Positions 23,606-31,976 are shown, counted from the stretch's first letter. The stretch: 32,011 nucleotides of DNA from CAZFRF01 sp964540925 (GCA_964540925.1 CAZIOR010000006.1:1-32011), one strand, 5' to 3'. The notes: a model not told the origin generated them from the letters alone. Program-made: numbers and translations.

Positions 23606-25060
23606 TTAAATTCTTGGAAATAGTGGTTTATCTGATTTAATTTCTTCTTTTTGAAATTGCTTTTTAATTTTATCTGAAGTGCTAGGAACAAATGGTTCAA
23701 GTAAGATTGCAATTTCAATTATTTGATCAACAGCGTGGGCTAAAATTAAATTTAATTCCCTTCCTTTGTGATTTTCGGAAATTTTTAAAAGTTCCCAAGG
23801 CTTTGATTCGTTAATATATTTATCTAATTTTGTTATCTTAGCTTTTACTAAGGCAATTGCTTCATTTAATTTATAATCTTCTAAAAGTTTTTTGTAGTCA
23901 TCAATAACATCAATTAAATGAATACTCTTGGGATTTGCTAGGCTTTTAAATCCGGCTGTTTCACAAAGCTTTGCAACCCTAGCCACAAGATTTCCAATCC
24001 CGTTTGCTAAATCTGAGTTATAAACTTCTTCAAGTCTTTTAATGGAAAAATCTCCATCAGCAAATGGTGACATTTCTGAAAGAAAATAATATCTTAAGAC
24101 GTCTTCTCCATATTTATTTATTAGCTCAATAGGATCAATAACATTACCTAAAGTTTTAGACATTTTTTGTCCTTCAACGGTGAAATATCCATGGACAAAT
24201 AAAGCTTTGGGAAGTTGTAGTTTTGCAGAGAGTAAAAATGCAATCCAATAAATCGCATGAAATCTAATAATGCCTTTGCCAATAACATGTAAGTTGGCTG
24301 GCCACCATTTTGCATATAAATTTTCATCTGAACCGAAACCAACACCAGAAGCATAAATATTTAAAGCATCAAACCAGACATACATTTTTTGGCTGTCATC
24401 ATTTGGAACACTTACTCCCCAATCTTTAGCTCTTTGATTGCTTCTTGAGATACTTATGTCTTTAAGGCCTTCTTTTAGAAAGCTTAAAACTTCATTTTTT
24501 CTAAATTCTGGGAAAATCTTTAATTTATCAGATGAAATTAATTCTTCAATTTCCTTTTGATATTTTGAAAGAGCAAAAAAATAATTTTCTTCAGAGACTT
24601 CTTCTAAAGCTTTTCCAGGATGCTCAAAGCATTCTCCGTTTTCATTTAATTCAGACCTTTCATAAAAAAGTTCGCAACCGACGCAATAAAGACCGGTATA
24701 GGTTTTTTTATAAATATCTCCATTTGCACTGCAGAGTTCCCAAAGTTTTTGAGAAGCAAGATGATGCTCCTTAGAACTTCCTCTTTGAAATACATCAAAG
24801 TTGATATTTAATTTCTTAGCAAGTTCTTCAAACTCTTTTGAATGAGTATCAATAAAATCTTGTACATTAACACCTGCTGTTTCAGCTGCTTGTACATTCT
24901 TTAGAGCATTTTCATCAGCGCCTGATAAGAGTAATACTTCTTCGCCTAAGCTTTGTCTAAATCTTTTAATCGCATCTGCTTGGACAAATTCAAGTGCATG
25001 GCCAACGTGTGGCTTTGCATTTACATAAGGAATTGCAGTTGTTAAATAAAACTTATTCAT
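23606..25060 (-). CDS. metG: Methionyl-tRNA synthetase (short form)
   Basis: MetG charges tRNA-Met with methionine. The 484-residue protein has the class I signature PYVNAKPHVGHAL (HIGH-type, 11-23), the zinc-binding C126-x2-C129 ... C144-x2-H147 knuckle in the connective domain (single-zinc type, as in Thermus), WFDALNIYASG, and the KMSKT loop (299-303). It ends after the anticodon-binding helical domain, without the C-terminal tRNA-binding (EMAP/Trbp111) extension of longer forms. The start ATG 25060 lies 6 nt after the TACAAT box; the in-frame TTG at 25066 would sit directly at the -10 box. It is divergent from nothing upstream: the gene before it on the same strand ends at 25099. Confidence 0.95.
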   Translation of the reverse strand: MNKFYLTTAIPYVNAKPHVGHALEFVQADAIKRFRQSLGEEVLLLSGADENALKNVQAAETAGVNVQDFIDTHSKEFEELAKKLNINFDVFQRGSSKEHHLASQKLWELCSANGDIYKKTYTGLYCVGCELFYERSELNENGECFEHPGKALEEVSEENYFFALSKYQKEIEELISSDKLKIFPEFRKNEVLSFLKEGLKDISISRSNQRAKDWGVSVPNDDSQKMYVWFDALNIYASGVGFGSDENLYAKWWPANLHVIGKGIIRFHAIYWIAFLLSAKLQLPKALFVHGYFTVEGQKMSKTLGNVIDPIELINKYGEDVLRYYFLSEMSPFADGDFSIKRLEEVYNSDLANGIGNLVARVAKLCETAGFKSLANPKSIHLIDVIDDYKKLLEDYKLNEAIALVKAKITKLDKYINESKPWELLKISENHKGRELNLILAHAVDQIIEIAILLEPFVPSTSDKIKKQFQKEEIKSDKPLFPRI

Positions 25061-25066
25061 GCGCAA

Positions 25067-25095
25067 ATTGTATCAGAGAAGTTGTGGTCAAACAA
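25067..25095 (-). promoter_or_regulatory. metG promoter
   Basis: TTGTTT (25095-25090), 17-nt spacer, TACAAT (25072-25067) with an extended -10 TG (TGATACAAT) on the minus strand, and 6 nt to the ATG at 25060. A 7-bp inverted repeat (25079-25098) covers the -35 region. Confidence 0.65.
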
Positions 25096-25098
25096 CTT
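25079..25098. repeat. 7-bp inverted repeat at the metG -35 region
   Basis: AAGTTGT and ACAACTT flank a 6-nt loop. It overlaps the metG -35 and directly follows the stop of the small membrane gene (25099). It may be a weak transcript end for that gene or an operator for metG. Its arms resemble those of the repeat at 143-162 (AAGTTGA/TCAACTT). Confidence 0.5.
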
Positions 25099-25434
25099 TT
25101 AATGTTTTCTATAGAAAAATAATTCAAGAACTAAAAATAAAATCAAAAGTAAAATTAGAAAAAACAATTGATTTAATTTGTAAAACCTTAAAATTAAATA
25201 AATTGTTGGGAAAATAGCAAATAAAAATCCTTGGATTCGATCTGCAAAAATAAATTCAACGAATGACCATAAAAATAGAAAAAATAATAAAAAAACTATT
25301 GGAATTACAGGAAATAAGAATCCTGAAATGTTAAGAGAAAAGTTTGGAGGAAAACTAAAAATTAGATAAAAAAGTGCAATTAATGAAGCTATAGAGATGA
25401 CAGGCAGGTAAATTAATTTCTTCCTGGTACGCAT
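25099..25434 (-). CDS. Small polytopic membrane protein
   Basis: A 111-residue very hydrophobic protein with four predicted helices (about residues 8-27, 36-58, 66-82 and 88-106), basic ends (MRTRKK ... FFYRKH) and few polar residues, mainly FADRIQ near 62-67. I recall similar small proteins in Microgenomates genomes but know no function. A TAAACT sequence (25446-25441) lies 6 nt before the ATG and could be its -10 box. It is divergent from the GT39-like gene at 25504. Confidence 0.7.
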   Translation of the reverse strand: MRTRKKLIYLPVISIASLIALFYLIFSFPPNFSLNISGFLFPVIPIVFLLFFLFLWSFVEFIFADRIQGFLFAIFPTIYLILRFYKLNQLFFLILLLILFLVLELFFYRKH

Positions 25435-25482
25435 AATTTTAGTTTATCATTTTTATTACTTCATTTTTAGTTAGTAAAAATC

Positions 25483-25488
25483 TATAAT
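25483..25488 (+). promoter_or_regulatory. -10 box for the second GT39-like gene
   Basis: A perfect TATAAT, 15 nt before the ATG at 25504, so the leader is about 9 nt. An earlier ATG at 25493 is out of frame and closes after ten codons. Confidence 0.55.
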
Positions 25489-25503
25489 TTAGATGTATTG
25501 TAA

Positions 25504-26940
25504 ATGCAAATTTATAGTCAAATAAAAAAATATTTCCCTTTTTTGATTTTCGGTTTTTTTTCACTTTTTGCTTGTTATCTTTTATTTGTTAATTTAGGAA
25601 AATTTCCTTTAGAAAATTGGGATGAAGCATTTTATGGACAGACCGTAAAAGAAATGCTTAATTTACATAATCCAATTGTTCTGCATTGGAATTATGCTGT
25701 TTGGTTTGATAAGCCACCTATGTACATGTGGTTGGTTGGTTTTATTTCTTTATTTTTTGGTCTTTCCGAATTTGTTATTCGCTTTCCTTCTGCAGTTTTT
25801 GCATTAATTATTGTACTTGCTTCTACATATTATGTTTATAAAAAATATTCATTAATCCCTGCTGTATTTACGTTTTTTACTTTAGTTTTAAATAATGTTT
25901 TTATTTGGAGAGCTAGAAGCGGAAACCTAGATTTGCTTGCAGCGTTTTTGATTCTTATAACTTATTTTTTACAAATTAGTAAGTTTAAGTATAAATATCC
26001 ACTTCTTGGTGTTTTATTTGCTTTTTTATATTTAACTAAAGCTTCGTTGGTTTTATTCCCTTTAAGTATTTTTATTGTTTCAGAAATTATTTTTGAATAT
26101 AAAAATATTAAGAAAAATTTCAAACAATATCTATTGTTTGCTTTGTGTTTTGTGGGAATTATTGCGACCTGGCTTTTCTTGGGATTTTTAGATGCAGGAA
26201 GTAGTTATGTTAACTATTATTTATTTCAGTCAGATCAAGGTGTTGCGAGTATTTCAAAATTTAATCCTAATTATCTTTTACACATATATTATTCTTTGCA
26301 GCGCCGATTTTTCTTTATTCTACTAATAGGTATTTTCTTTGCAGTTTTAAAAATAAAAGATAAGAAATATTTTCTACTTCTTGCCTTTGCTTTTTTGTTA
26401 TTTTTACAATTAAGTTTAACTACTAAAGACAACAATTGGTATCTGCTTCCTTCAATGCCTTTTTGGTCAATTTTAATTGGTTTTGGGGTTTATTCACTTT
26501 TAAATTATTTCAAAAAAATTAAAGTTTTATATTTTGTTTTAATTTTAGGATTAATTTCAGTAAGTGGTTATATTTGGTTTAGAACTTTAACTGTCAACAT
26601 CTTTCCAATATTAGATTCATCCTCAGTTGTTTCTCAAACTAAATCCGCAAAAGAAATTAAAAGCTTAACAAAGCCAAGTGAAACTATTGTTAGATTAGAT
26701 CCTCTGGTTTCTAATACATTATATTATTCAGATCGAAGGACTTTGTCATATTTTCCTAATACTAATACGAGAACATATTGGATAAATAGAGAAGATTTGA
26801 AAAAAGGAATTGAAAATAAAAAATATAGATGGTTTGTGGGAACAAGAGCAGATATAGAAGCTTTCTATTTAGATTTTGATTCTAAGCTTTTTAATGAAAT
26901 TAAAGTAGACGAGAGCGAACTGATCTTAAATTTGAAGTAA
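25504..26940 (+). CDS. GT39/ArnT-like GT-C membrane glycosyltransferase
   Basis: A 478-residue polytopic protein (about eleven helices) of the PMT/ArnT superfamily. The first external loop has ENWDEAFYG (D40, E41) and FDKPPMYMW (68-76), the usual order of catalytic acid pair and KPP motif. It is followed by the re-entrant region with RFPSAVFAL. The C-terminal soluble part is short (about 375-478, ETIVRLDPLVSNTLYYSDRR). It should transfer a sugar from a polyprenyl-phosphate carrier to an external acceptor. It is only distantly similar to the enzyme at 5517-6995. An in-frame TAA directly before 25504 fixes the start. The gene is monocistronic; the hrcA promoter follows 10 nt after its stop. Confidence 0.85.
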   Translation: MQIYSQIKKYFPFLIFGFFSLFACYLLFVNLGKFPLENWDEAFYGQTVKEMLNLHNPIVLHWNYAVWFDKPPMYMWLVGFISLFFGLSEFVIRFPSAVFALIIVLASTYYVYKKYSLIPAVFTFFTLVLNNVFIWRARSGNLDLLAAFLILITYFLQISKFKYKYPLLGVLFAFLYLTKASLVLFPLSIFIVSEIIFEYKNIKKNFKQYLLFALCFVGIIATWLFLGFLDAGSSYVNYYLFQSDQGVASISKFNPNYLLHIYYSLQRRFFFILLIGIFFAVLKIKDKKYFLLLAFAFLLFLQLSLTTKDNNWYLLPSMPFWSILIGFGVYSLLNYFKKIKVLYFVLILGLISVSGYIWFRTLTVNIFPILDSSSVVSQTKSAKEIKSLTKPSETIVRLDPLVSNTLYYSDRRTLSYFPNTNTRTYWINREDLKKGIENKKYRWFVGTRADIEAFYLDFDSKLFNEIKVDESELILNLK

Positions 26941-26950
26941 AAATACCCCC

Positions 26951-26980
26951 TTGACAACATTTTGGCAGTCGTGGTATATT
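26951..26980 (+). promoter_or_regulatory. hrcA-grpE-dnaK promoter
   Basis: TTGACA (26951-26956), 18-nt spacer, TATATT (26975-26980). Expected start is near 26987. The operator at 26962-26988 covers spacer, -10 and start. Confidence 0.8.
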
Positions 26981-26988
26981 ACTGCTAA
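26962..26988. promoter_or_regulatory. CIRCE-like HrcA operator (variant half-site)
   Basis: TTGGCAGTC (26962-26970), 9-nt spacer, TACTGCTAA (26980-26988); the arms pair at 7 of 9 positions. With the groESL site (294-320) it gives the half-site TTRGCAGTC, which differs from classical TTAGCACTC by a C to G change at position 7, present on both arms. Confidence 0.75.
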
Positions 26989-27010
26989 TCCTAATTTTGG
27001 GATTGAAATT

Positions 27011-27742
27011 ATGCACGACTTAACAGCAAGGCAAGTCGATATTCTAAAAAGTTTAATCGAAGAATACATCCAAACAGCAGAAGCTGTTGGTTCTGAAACT
27101 TTGGAAAAAAAGCATAATTTGTCAGCAAGCCCTGCTACCATTCGTAATGAAATGGTTAGATTAACAGAGCTTGGGTACCTTAAAAAATTGCATGTTTCGG
27201 CAGGAAGAGTTCCAACACCTGAAGGAATGAAATTTTATGTCAGACAATTGATGAAGGAAAAAGAACTTTCAGTTGCTGAAGAAGTTTCACTTAAGGAAAA
27301 AGTTTGGGATTTAAGAGAAAGAGAAAGAGATTTTCTAAAAGAACTTACTAAAGCCTTGGCAGATAGAACCAAAGCTCTAGCAGTTACAACAACAAACGAT
27401 GGTGATGTATTTTGTGCAGGATATGCAAATATACTCGATATGCCAGAGTTTTATGAAATAGAAATGACTAAAAATCTACTCGCGGCAGTTGATGAAGTAG
27501 AATTTTTTAGAACTCTTTTTACAGGCATGCAAGAAGATGATGATATACATATTTTACTTGGAGAAGAATTGGGTCCAAGATTAAATGGTCCGTATGGATT
27601 TGTATATAAAAGCTACCATACACCAGGAAATTTAGTAGGACAAATTGGGGTTTTAGGTCCATCTAGACTTAATTACACCGCAATTGTTCCAACTGTAAGA
27701 TATTTTGGAAACTTAATTGAAGAAATTGCACAAGGTTGGTAA
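27011..27742 (+). CDS. hrcA: Heat-inducible repressor HrcA, shortened
   Basis: HrcA represses groESL and dnaK operons by binding CIRCE. The protein from ATG 27011 has 243 residues against about 340 in typical HrcA. The N-terminal winged helix is intact (TARQVDILKSLIEEYI; SPATIRNEMVRL, 40-51; SAGRVPT, 63-69). The C-terminal part matches the end of HrcA (YANILDMPEF, LVGQIGVLGPSRLNYTAIVPTV). About 100 residues between 'KALAVTT' (about 127) and 'GDVFCAGYAN' (about 131) are missing, which is where the inserted dimerization domain and part of the GAF-like domain lie. An upstream in-frame TTG (26951) is the -35 box itself and is not a start. grpE follows after 2 nt. Confidence 0.9.
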   Translation: MHDLTARQVDILKSLIEEYIQTAEAVGSETLEKKHNLSASPATIRNEMVRLTELGYLKKLHVSAGRVPTPEGMKFYVRQLMKEKELSVAEEVSLKEKVWDLRERERDFLKELTKALADRTKALAVTTTNDGDVFCAGYANILDMPEFYEIEMTKNLLAAVDEVEFFRTLFTGMQEDDDIHILLGEELGPRLNGPYGFVYKSYHTPGNLVGQIGVLGPSRLNYTAIVPTVRYFGNLIEEIAQGW

Positions 27743-27744
27743 AA

Positions 27745-28176
27745 ATGAAAAAAAACGAAGAAAAAGTTAAAGAAAATAGCGAATTAGAGAACCTTGAAAA
27801 TCAATTAAAAAGAGCTTTAGCAGACTATCAAAATTTAGAAAAAAGAATAGTGGCTGAAAAAAGCGAGTGGATTAAAATGGCAAATAAAGATTTAATTTTA
27901 AGACTTTTGCCAGGACTCGATAGCTTAATTTTAGCTAAGAAACATACTAAAGACGAAGGAGTAATAGTTTCAATTAAACACTTTTTAGATGCTTTAGAAG
28001 CTGAAGGAATAAAAAAAATTGAAACAGAAGGTCAAGAATTTGATCCAAATACAATGGAAGTTGTTTCTACAACTGAAGGTAAAGAAAATATGGTTGTAGA
28101 TGAATTAAGAGCAGGCTATACTTTATACGGAACTGTTATTAGACCAGCTCAGGTGGTAGTAGGAAAAAATAGTTAA
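27745..28176 (+). CDS. grpE: Nucleotide exchange factor GrpE
   Basis: GrpE releases ADP from DnaK. The 143-residue protein has the N-terminal coiled-coil helix (ELENLENQLKRALADYQNLEKRI, about 13-35), the four-helix-bundle segment (DLILRLLPGLDSLILAKK) and the C-terminal beta domain (EGQEFDPNTMEVVSTTEG ... GYTLYGTVIRPAQVVVGKN). It is short for the family (often 180-200), mainly because the disordered acidic N-terminus is reduced. The ATG at 27745 is taken, 2 nt after the hrcA stop, with AAGG at 27733-27736 as possible ribosome site. Its last codon and stop codon form the foot of the large hairpin that separates it from dnaK. Confidence 0.93.
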   Translation: MKKNEEKVKENSELENLENQLKRALADYQNLEKRIVAEKSEWIKMANKDLILRLLPGLDSLILAKKHTKDEGVIVSIKHFLDALEAEGIKKIETEGQEFDPNTMEVVSTTEGKENMVVDELRAGYTLYGTVIRPAQVVVGKNS

Positions 28177-28226
28177 TTTTCACCCGGTTTTTCCCAAACT
28201 GTTTTGGGGCCGGATGAAAATTAACT
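28171..28226 (+). promoter_or_regulatory. Large intercistronic hairpin between grpE and dnaK
   Basis: AGTTAATTTTCA (28171-28182) pairs perfectly with TGAAAATTAACT (28215-28226). Inside, CCGG (28184-28187) pairs with CCGG (28210-28213) and CCCAAA (28193-28198) with TTTGGG (28203-28208), around a 4-nt loop, with a small T bulge and one C/A mismatch. No T-run follows, so it is not a standard terminator. The hairpin ends 4 nt before the AAAGGAAG ribosome site of dnaK. It may mark an mRNA processing or stability element that raises dnaK over hrcA-grpE. Confidence 0.85.
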
Positions 28227-28245
28227 AAAGAAAGGAAGAAATATT

Positions 28246-30144
28246 ATGGCAAAAATAATTGGAATCGATTTGGGTACAACAAATTCTGCAGTAGCAGTGA
28301 TGGAAGGTGGAAATCCTAAAGTTATTCATAGTGCAGAAGGAAGAAACGTTATCCCATCTGTAGTTGATCCTACATCACACGTTGTTGGAGATGTAGCCAA
28401 AAGACAGGTGGTACTTAAACCAAAAACTACAATCTTTTCTATTAAAAGATTAATGGGTAAAAAGTTTAAGGATGATAGTGTTCAGTTTGATATGAAATGG
28501 CTTCCATACGCTATTAAATCTGGAAGAGATGGAATGGCTGTAGTTGAAGTTGATGGTAAAACATATACTCCTCAAGAGGTGTCAGCAATGATCTTACAAA
28601 AAATTAAAGCTGATGCTGAAAGCTACTTGGGCGACAAAGTAACTCAAGCAGTTATTACTGTTCCCGCATATTTTGATGATTCACAAAGACAAGCAACAAA
28701 ACAAGCTGGTGAAATTGCTGGATTAGAAGTATTAAGAATTATTAACGAACCTACTGCAGCAGCTTTGGCTTATGGTTTAGATAAGAAAAATGCACATACA
28801 ATTGCAGTTTATGATCTTGGTGGAGGAACATTTGATATCTCTATCTTGGAACTTGGAGAAGGAGTTTATGAAGTAAAATCTACAAATGGAGATACTCATT
28901 TAGGTGGAGATGATTTTGATCAAGCAATAATTGATTATCTTGCAGAAGAATTTAAGAAAGAAAATAATATTGATTTAAAAAATGATTCTCAGGCATTACA
29001 AAGACTTAGAGAGTCAGCAGAAAAAGCAAAGATTGAGCTTTCTAGCTCTCAAGAGGCACAAATTAATCAACCATTTATTACCCAGGGACCAAATGGACCA
29101 CTTCATTTAACAATGACTCTAACGAGAGCAAAGTTGGAGCAAATCGTTGACCCACTTGTTCAAAAAACCTTAAAACCAGTTGAGCAAGCTTTGAAAGATG
29201 CCAAGATTGACATTTCAAAAGTTGACGAAGTGGTTTTGGTTGGTGGAATGACCAGAATGCCAAAGGTTATCGAGGCTGTAACTAAATTCTTTGGTAAAGA
29301 ACCAAACAAGTCTGTAAATCCAGATGAAGTTGTTGCAGTAGGCGCAGCAGTTCAGGGAGGAGTTTTAGGCGGAGAAGTTAAAGATGTATTGCTTTTAGAT
29401 GTTACTCCATTAACTTTAGGACTTGAAACATTGGGTGGAGTTTCAACTCCTTTAATTGAGAGAAATACAACTATTCCAACCAGTAAGTCTCAAGTTTTCT
29501 CAACAGCTGCTGATAATCAAACTCAAGTAGAAATTAATGTATTACAGGGAGAAAGACCAATGGCAACAGATAATAAATCACTTGGTAGATTTGTGTTAGA
29601 TGGTATTCCTCCAGCACCAAGAGGAGTTCCACAAGTTGAGGTTACATTTGATATTGATGCTTCAGGAATTTTGAATGTTAAAGCTAAAGATAAGGCTACA
29701 GGTAAAGAACAGTCAATTAAAATTACTGGCTCAACTGGTCTTACAAAAGAAGAAGTTGAGAGAATGACAAAAGAAGCTGAGGCGCATGCAGCTGAAGATG
29801 CAGAAAAGAAAGAAAAAATTGAAGCTAGAAACCAAGCAGATAGCTTAATCTTTACAGCTGAAAAAACTTTAAAAGATGCTGGAGATAAAGTCAAAGAAGA
29901 AGATAAGAAAGAAATTGAAGAAAAAGTAGCAGCTTTGAAAGGTATATTAGATAGTGGTTCTAAAGAAGATTTAGAAACAAAATCTAAAGAATTATCTGAT
30001 GCATTACAAAAAGTAGGTCAAGCTATGTATCAAAATCAGGATCAAGCTCAACAACAGGGAGAGCCTGAGGTAGAAGCAAAAGAAGAAGACGGAAAAACTG
30101 AAGAGAAAAAAGAAGAACCAGTTGAAGGCGAAGTTGTAAATTAA
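28246..30144 (+). CDS. dnaK: Chaperone DnaK (Hsp70)
   Basis: DnaK is the ATP-dependent Hsp70 of the cytoplasm, working with GrpE and DnaJ. The 632-residue protein is complete: IGIDLGTTNSAVAV phosphate-1 loop (5-18), the linker-proximal signature VYDLGGGTFDISIL (about 185-198), VVLVGGMTRMPKV (about 327-339), the interdomain linker DVLLLDVTPL (about 381-390), the substrate-binding beta domain and the helical lid. The ATPase-domain segment absent from Firmicute-type Hsp70 (near VQFDMKWLPYAI) is present. The acidic tail ends EPVEGEVVN. A strong AAAGGAAG ribosome site precedes the ATG. It is expressed with hrcA and grpE but set apart by the hairpin at 28171-28226. glmS, not dnaJ, follows. Confidence 0.98.
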   Translation: MAKIIGIDLGTTNSAVAVMEGGNPKVIHSAEGRNVIPSVVDPTSHVVGDVAKRQVVLKPKTTIFSIKRLMGKKFKDDSVQFDMKWLPYAIKSGRDGMAVVEVDGKTYTPQEVSAMILQKIKADAESYLGDKVTQAVITVPAYFDDSQRQATKQAGEIAGLEVLRIINEPTAAALAYGLDKKNAHTIAVYDLGGGTFDISILELGEGVYEVKSTNGDTHLGGDDFDQAIIDYLAEEFKKENNIDLKNDSQALQRLRESAEKAKIELSSSQEAQINQPFITQGPNGPLHLTMTLTRAKLEQIVDPLVQKTLKPVEQALKDAKIDISKVDEVVLVGGMTRMPKVIEAVTKFFGKEPNKSVNPDEVVAVGAAVQGGVLGGEVKDVLLLDVTPLTLGLETLGGVSTPLIERNTTIPTSKSQVFSTAADNQTQVEINVLQGERPMATDNKSLGRFVLDGIPPAPRGVPQVEVTFDIDASGILNVKAKDKATGKEQSIKITGSTGLTKEEVERMTKEAEAHAAEDAEKKEKIEARNQADSLIFTAEKTLKDAGDKVKEEDKKEIEEKVAALKGILDSGSKEDLETKSKELSDALQKVGQAMYQNQDQAQQQGEPEVEAKEEDGKTEEKKEEPVEGEVVN

Positions 30145-30184
30145 AACCTCAATGAAGCTGAATATAAAAATCTCCCGGGCAATT

Positions 30185-30193
30185 TGTTATAAT
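30185..30193 (+). promoter_or_regulatory. Extended -10 promoter of glmS
   Basis: TGTTATAAT: perfect TATAAT (30188-30193) with an extended -10 TG (30185-30186). No -35 box is visible, as expected for extended -10 promoters. It is 17 nt before the glmS ATG, giving a leader of about 11 nt, too short for a glmS ribozyme. Confidence 0.65.
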
Positions 30194-30210
30194 AGCTAAC
30201 TTTTAAAATT

Positions 30211-31974
30211 ATGTGCGGTATTTTTGGTTTTGTTGCAAAAGAAAATAAAGACCCAGAGATTGTTTTATCTGGCTTAAAACTTCTTGAATATAGAGGTTAT
30301 GATTCATGGGGAGTTGCAGTTAAATCAGCTAATTCAGGAATACTAGTTGATAAGCATATTGGTAAGATTGGTAATGCAAAAGTAAAACTTCCTAAGAGTA
30401 ATTTGGGAATTGGGCATACAAGATGGGCGACTCACGGTGGGGTTACTGATCTTAATTCTCATCCGCATTTAGATTGCGCTCAACATATTGCTGTGGTTCA
30501 CAACGGGATAATTGAAAATTATTTAGAAATAAAAGAAGAACTTATTAAAAAAAACCATAAATTTATTTCAGAAACCGACACAGAAGTATTTCCTCATTTA
30601 GTAGAAGAATATTTAAAAAACAATGATTTCAAAAATGCAGTCTTACTTGCTTTTAATAAGGTTAGGGGCTTAAACGCAGTAGTCGTTTTAAATTCTAATA
30701 CCAATGAGATAGCAGCAGCAAAAACTGGTTCTCCATTAATTATTGGTGTTGCAAATGATTCTTTATATATATCCTCAGACCCAACCGGAATTGTTAAATA
30801 TACAGATAAGGCAATTTTCCTCAAAGATAACCAAATGGTTTTACTTGGAAAAGATTTATCTTTATTTTCCTTGCCAAGCGGAAAAGAACTAAAGATAGAA
30901 TATGAAACATTAGAAAAGAATGCTCAAGATGAAGGCCTAGGTAAATTTAGGCATTACATGTTAAAGGAAATTTACGAAGAGCCTATGGTCTTAGAGCATA
31001 TTGCAAATACTAAGAAAAAAGAAATTGAAAAATTAACTCTTAACATAAGAAGTGCTTTTGGAACCTATTTTATAGGAGCAGGTACTGCTTATTTTGCTTG
31101 CCTTTTTGGTACATATCTTTTTTCTAAAATTGCTAAAGTTCATATTAATACAACATTTGCATCTGAATTTAATTATTTAGAAGATTTTTTAACTAAAAAA
31201 AGTTTAATTGTTGCTTTTTCCCAAAGTGGTGAAACTATTGATATCGTTGAACCATTAAACAGAGCAAGGGTTAAGGGTAGTAAGATTTTTGCAGTAACTA
31301 ATGTAAAAGGATCAACTATTTATAGAATGTCAGAAGGACAAATTCTTTTGGAGGCAGGAGTTGAGAAAGCAGTTGCTTCAACAAAAGCCTATCTTGCTAA
31401 GCTAGGAGTTATGCTTTTACTTACTTATTCTTCAGTTAATAAATTTTCTGAAGGGAAGAAATTATTACAAAAATGTATCCTAGAAATTAAAAGAATTTTA
31501 GAAAAAAAGAATTTAGATAATATTAAAAAAATTGCTTCATTTTTAACTACTAAAGAACACATTTTTATTATTGGTAGGGGCTTAAGTTTTCCTTCGGCTT
31601 TAGAAGCTGCTTTGAAAATTAGAGAAGTAAGTTACATTCACGCAGAGGGTTTAGCTGGCGGCGAATTAAAGCATGGGCCAATTGCATTAATCTCCAAAGG
31701 CACTCCGGTTATTGTTTTTGCACCCAATGACGAAACATATGAAGCAATTATGTCTAATGCAATGGAGGTAAAAGCAAGAGGAGCGGTAATAATTGGAATT
31801 AGTTTTAAAAATCATTCAACTTTTGACTACTTTATTGAGGTCAAGGATTTGAAGGAGGCTAGTGGAATTGCACAGATTGTCCCAATTCAGTTATTAGCTT
31901 ACTTTTTAGCAGTAAATAAAAATTTAGATCCAGATAAACCAAGAAATTTGGCTAAGAGCGTAACAGTAAAATAA
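30211..31974 (+). CDS. glmS: Glutamine-fructose-6-phosphate aminotransferase GlmS
   Basis: GlmS makes glucosamine-6-phosphate, the entry to UDP-GlcNAc. The 587-residue protein begins MCGIFGFVA with the nucleophilic Cys2 of the glutaminase domain; GIGHTRWATHGG and HNGIIENY follow (about 69-100). Two SIS isomerase domains follow: FIGAGTAYFACLFGTYL and FSQSGETIDIVEPL in the first, FIIGRGLSFPSALEAALK and EGLAGGELKHGPIALI in the second. The conserved C-terminus is DPDKPRNLAKSVTVK. It is slightly shorter than the usual 600-610. The gene has its own extended -10 promoter and is followed after 14 nt by dnaJ, so it separates dnaJ from the dnaK operon. It would supply amino sugars for the glycan genes in this window. 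Confidence 0.97.
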   Translation: MCGIFGFVAKENKDPEIVLSGLKLLEYRGYDSWGVAVKSANSGILVDKHIGKIGNAKVKLPKSNLGIGHTRWATHGGVTDLNSHPHLDCAQHIAVVHNGIIENYLEIKEELIKKNHKFISETDTEVFPHLVEEYLKNNDFKNAVLLAFNKVRGLNAVVVLNSNTNEIAAAKTGSPLIIGVANDSLYISSDPTGIVKYTDKAIFLKDNQMVLLGKDLSLFSLPSGKELKIEYETLEKNAQDEGLGKFRHYMLKEIYEEPMVLEHIANTKKKEIEKLTLNIRSAFGTYFIGAGTAYFACLFGTYLFSKIAKVHINTTFASEFNYLEDFLTKKSLIVAFSQSGETIDIVEPLNRARVKGSKIFAVTNVKGSTIYRMSEGQILLEAGVEKAVASTKAYLAKLGVMLLLTYSSVNKFSEGKKLLQKCILEIKRILEKKNLDNIKKIASFLTTKEHIFIIGRGLSFPSALEAALKIREVSYIHAEGLAGGELKHGPIALISKGTPVIVFAPNDETYEAIMSNAMEVKARGAVIIGISFKNHSTFDYFIEVKDLKEASGIAQIVPIQLLAYFLAVNKNLDPDKPRNLAKSVTVK

Positions 31975-31976
31975 TT

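Noticed and set aside
26951..27010. Extended hrcA reading frame from TTG at 26951
   Set aside because: The TTG is part of the -35 TTGACA, and the operator and -10 box lie in the extension. HrcA homology begins at ATG 27011.
30145..30210. glmS ribozyme in the glmS leader
   Set aside because: The gap is only 66 nt and the predicted leader about 11 nt; no ribozyme core is visible.
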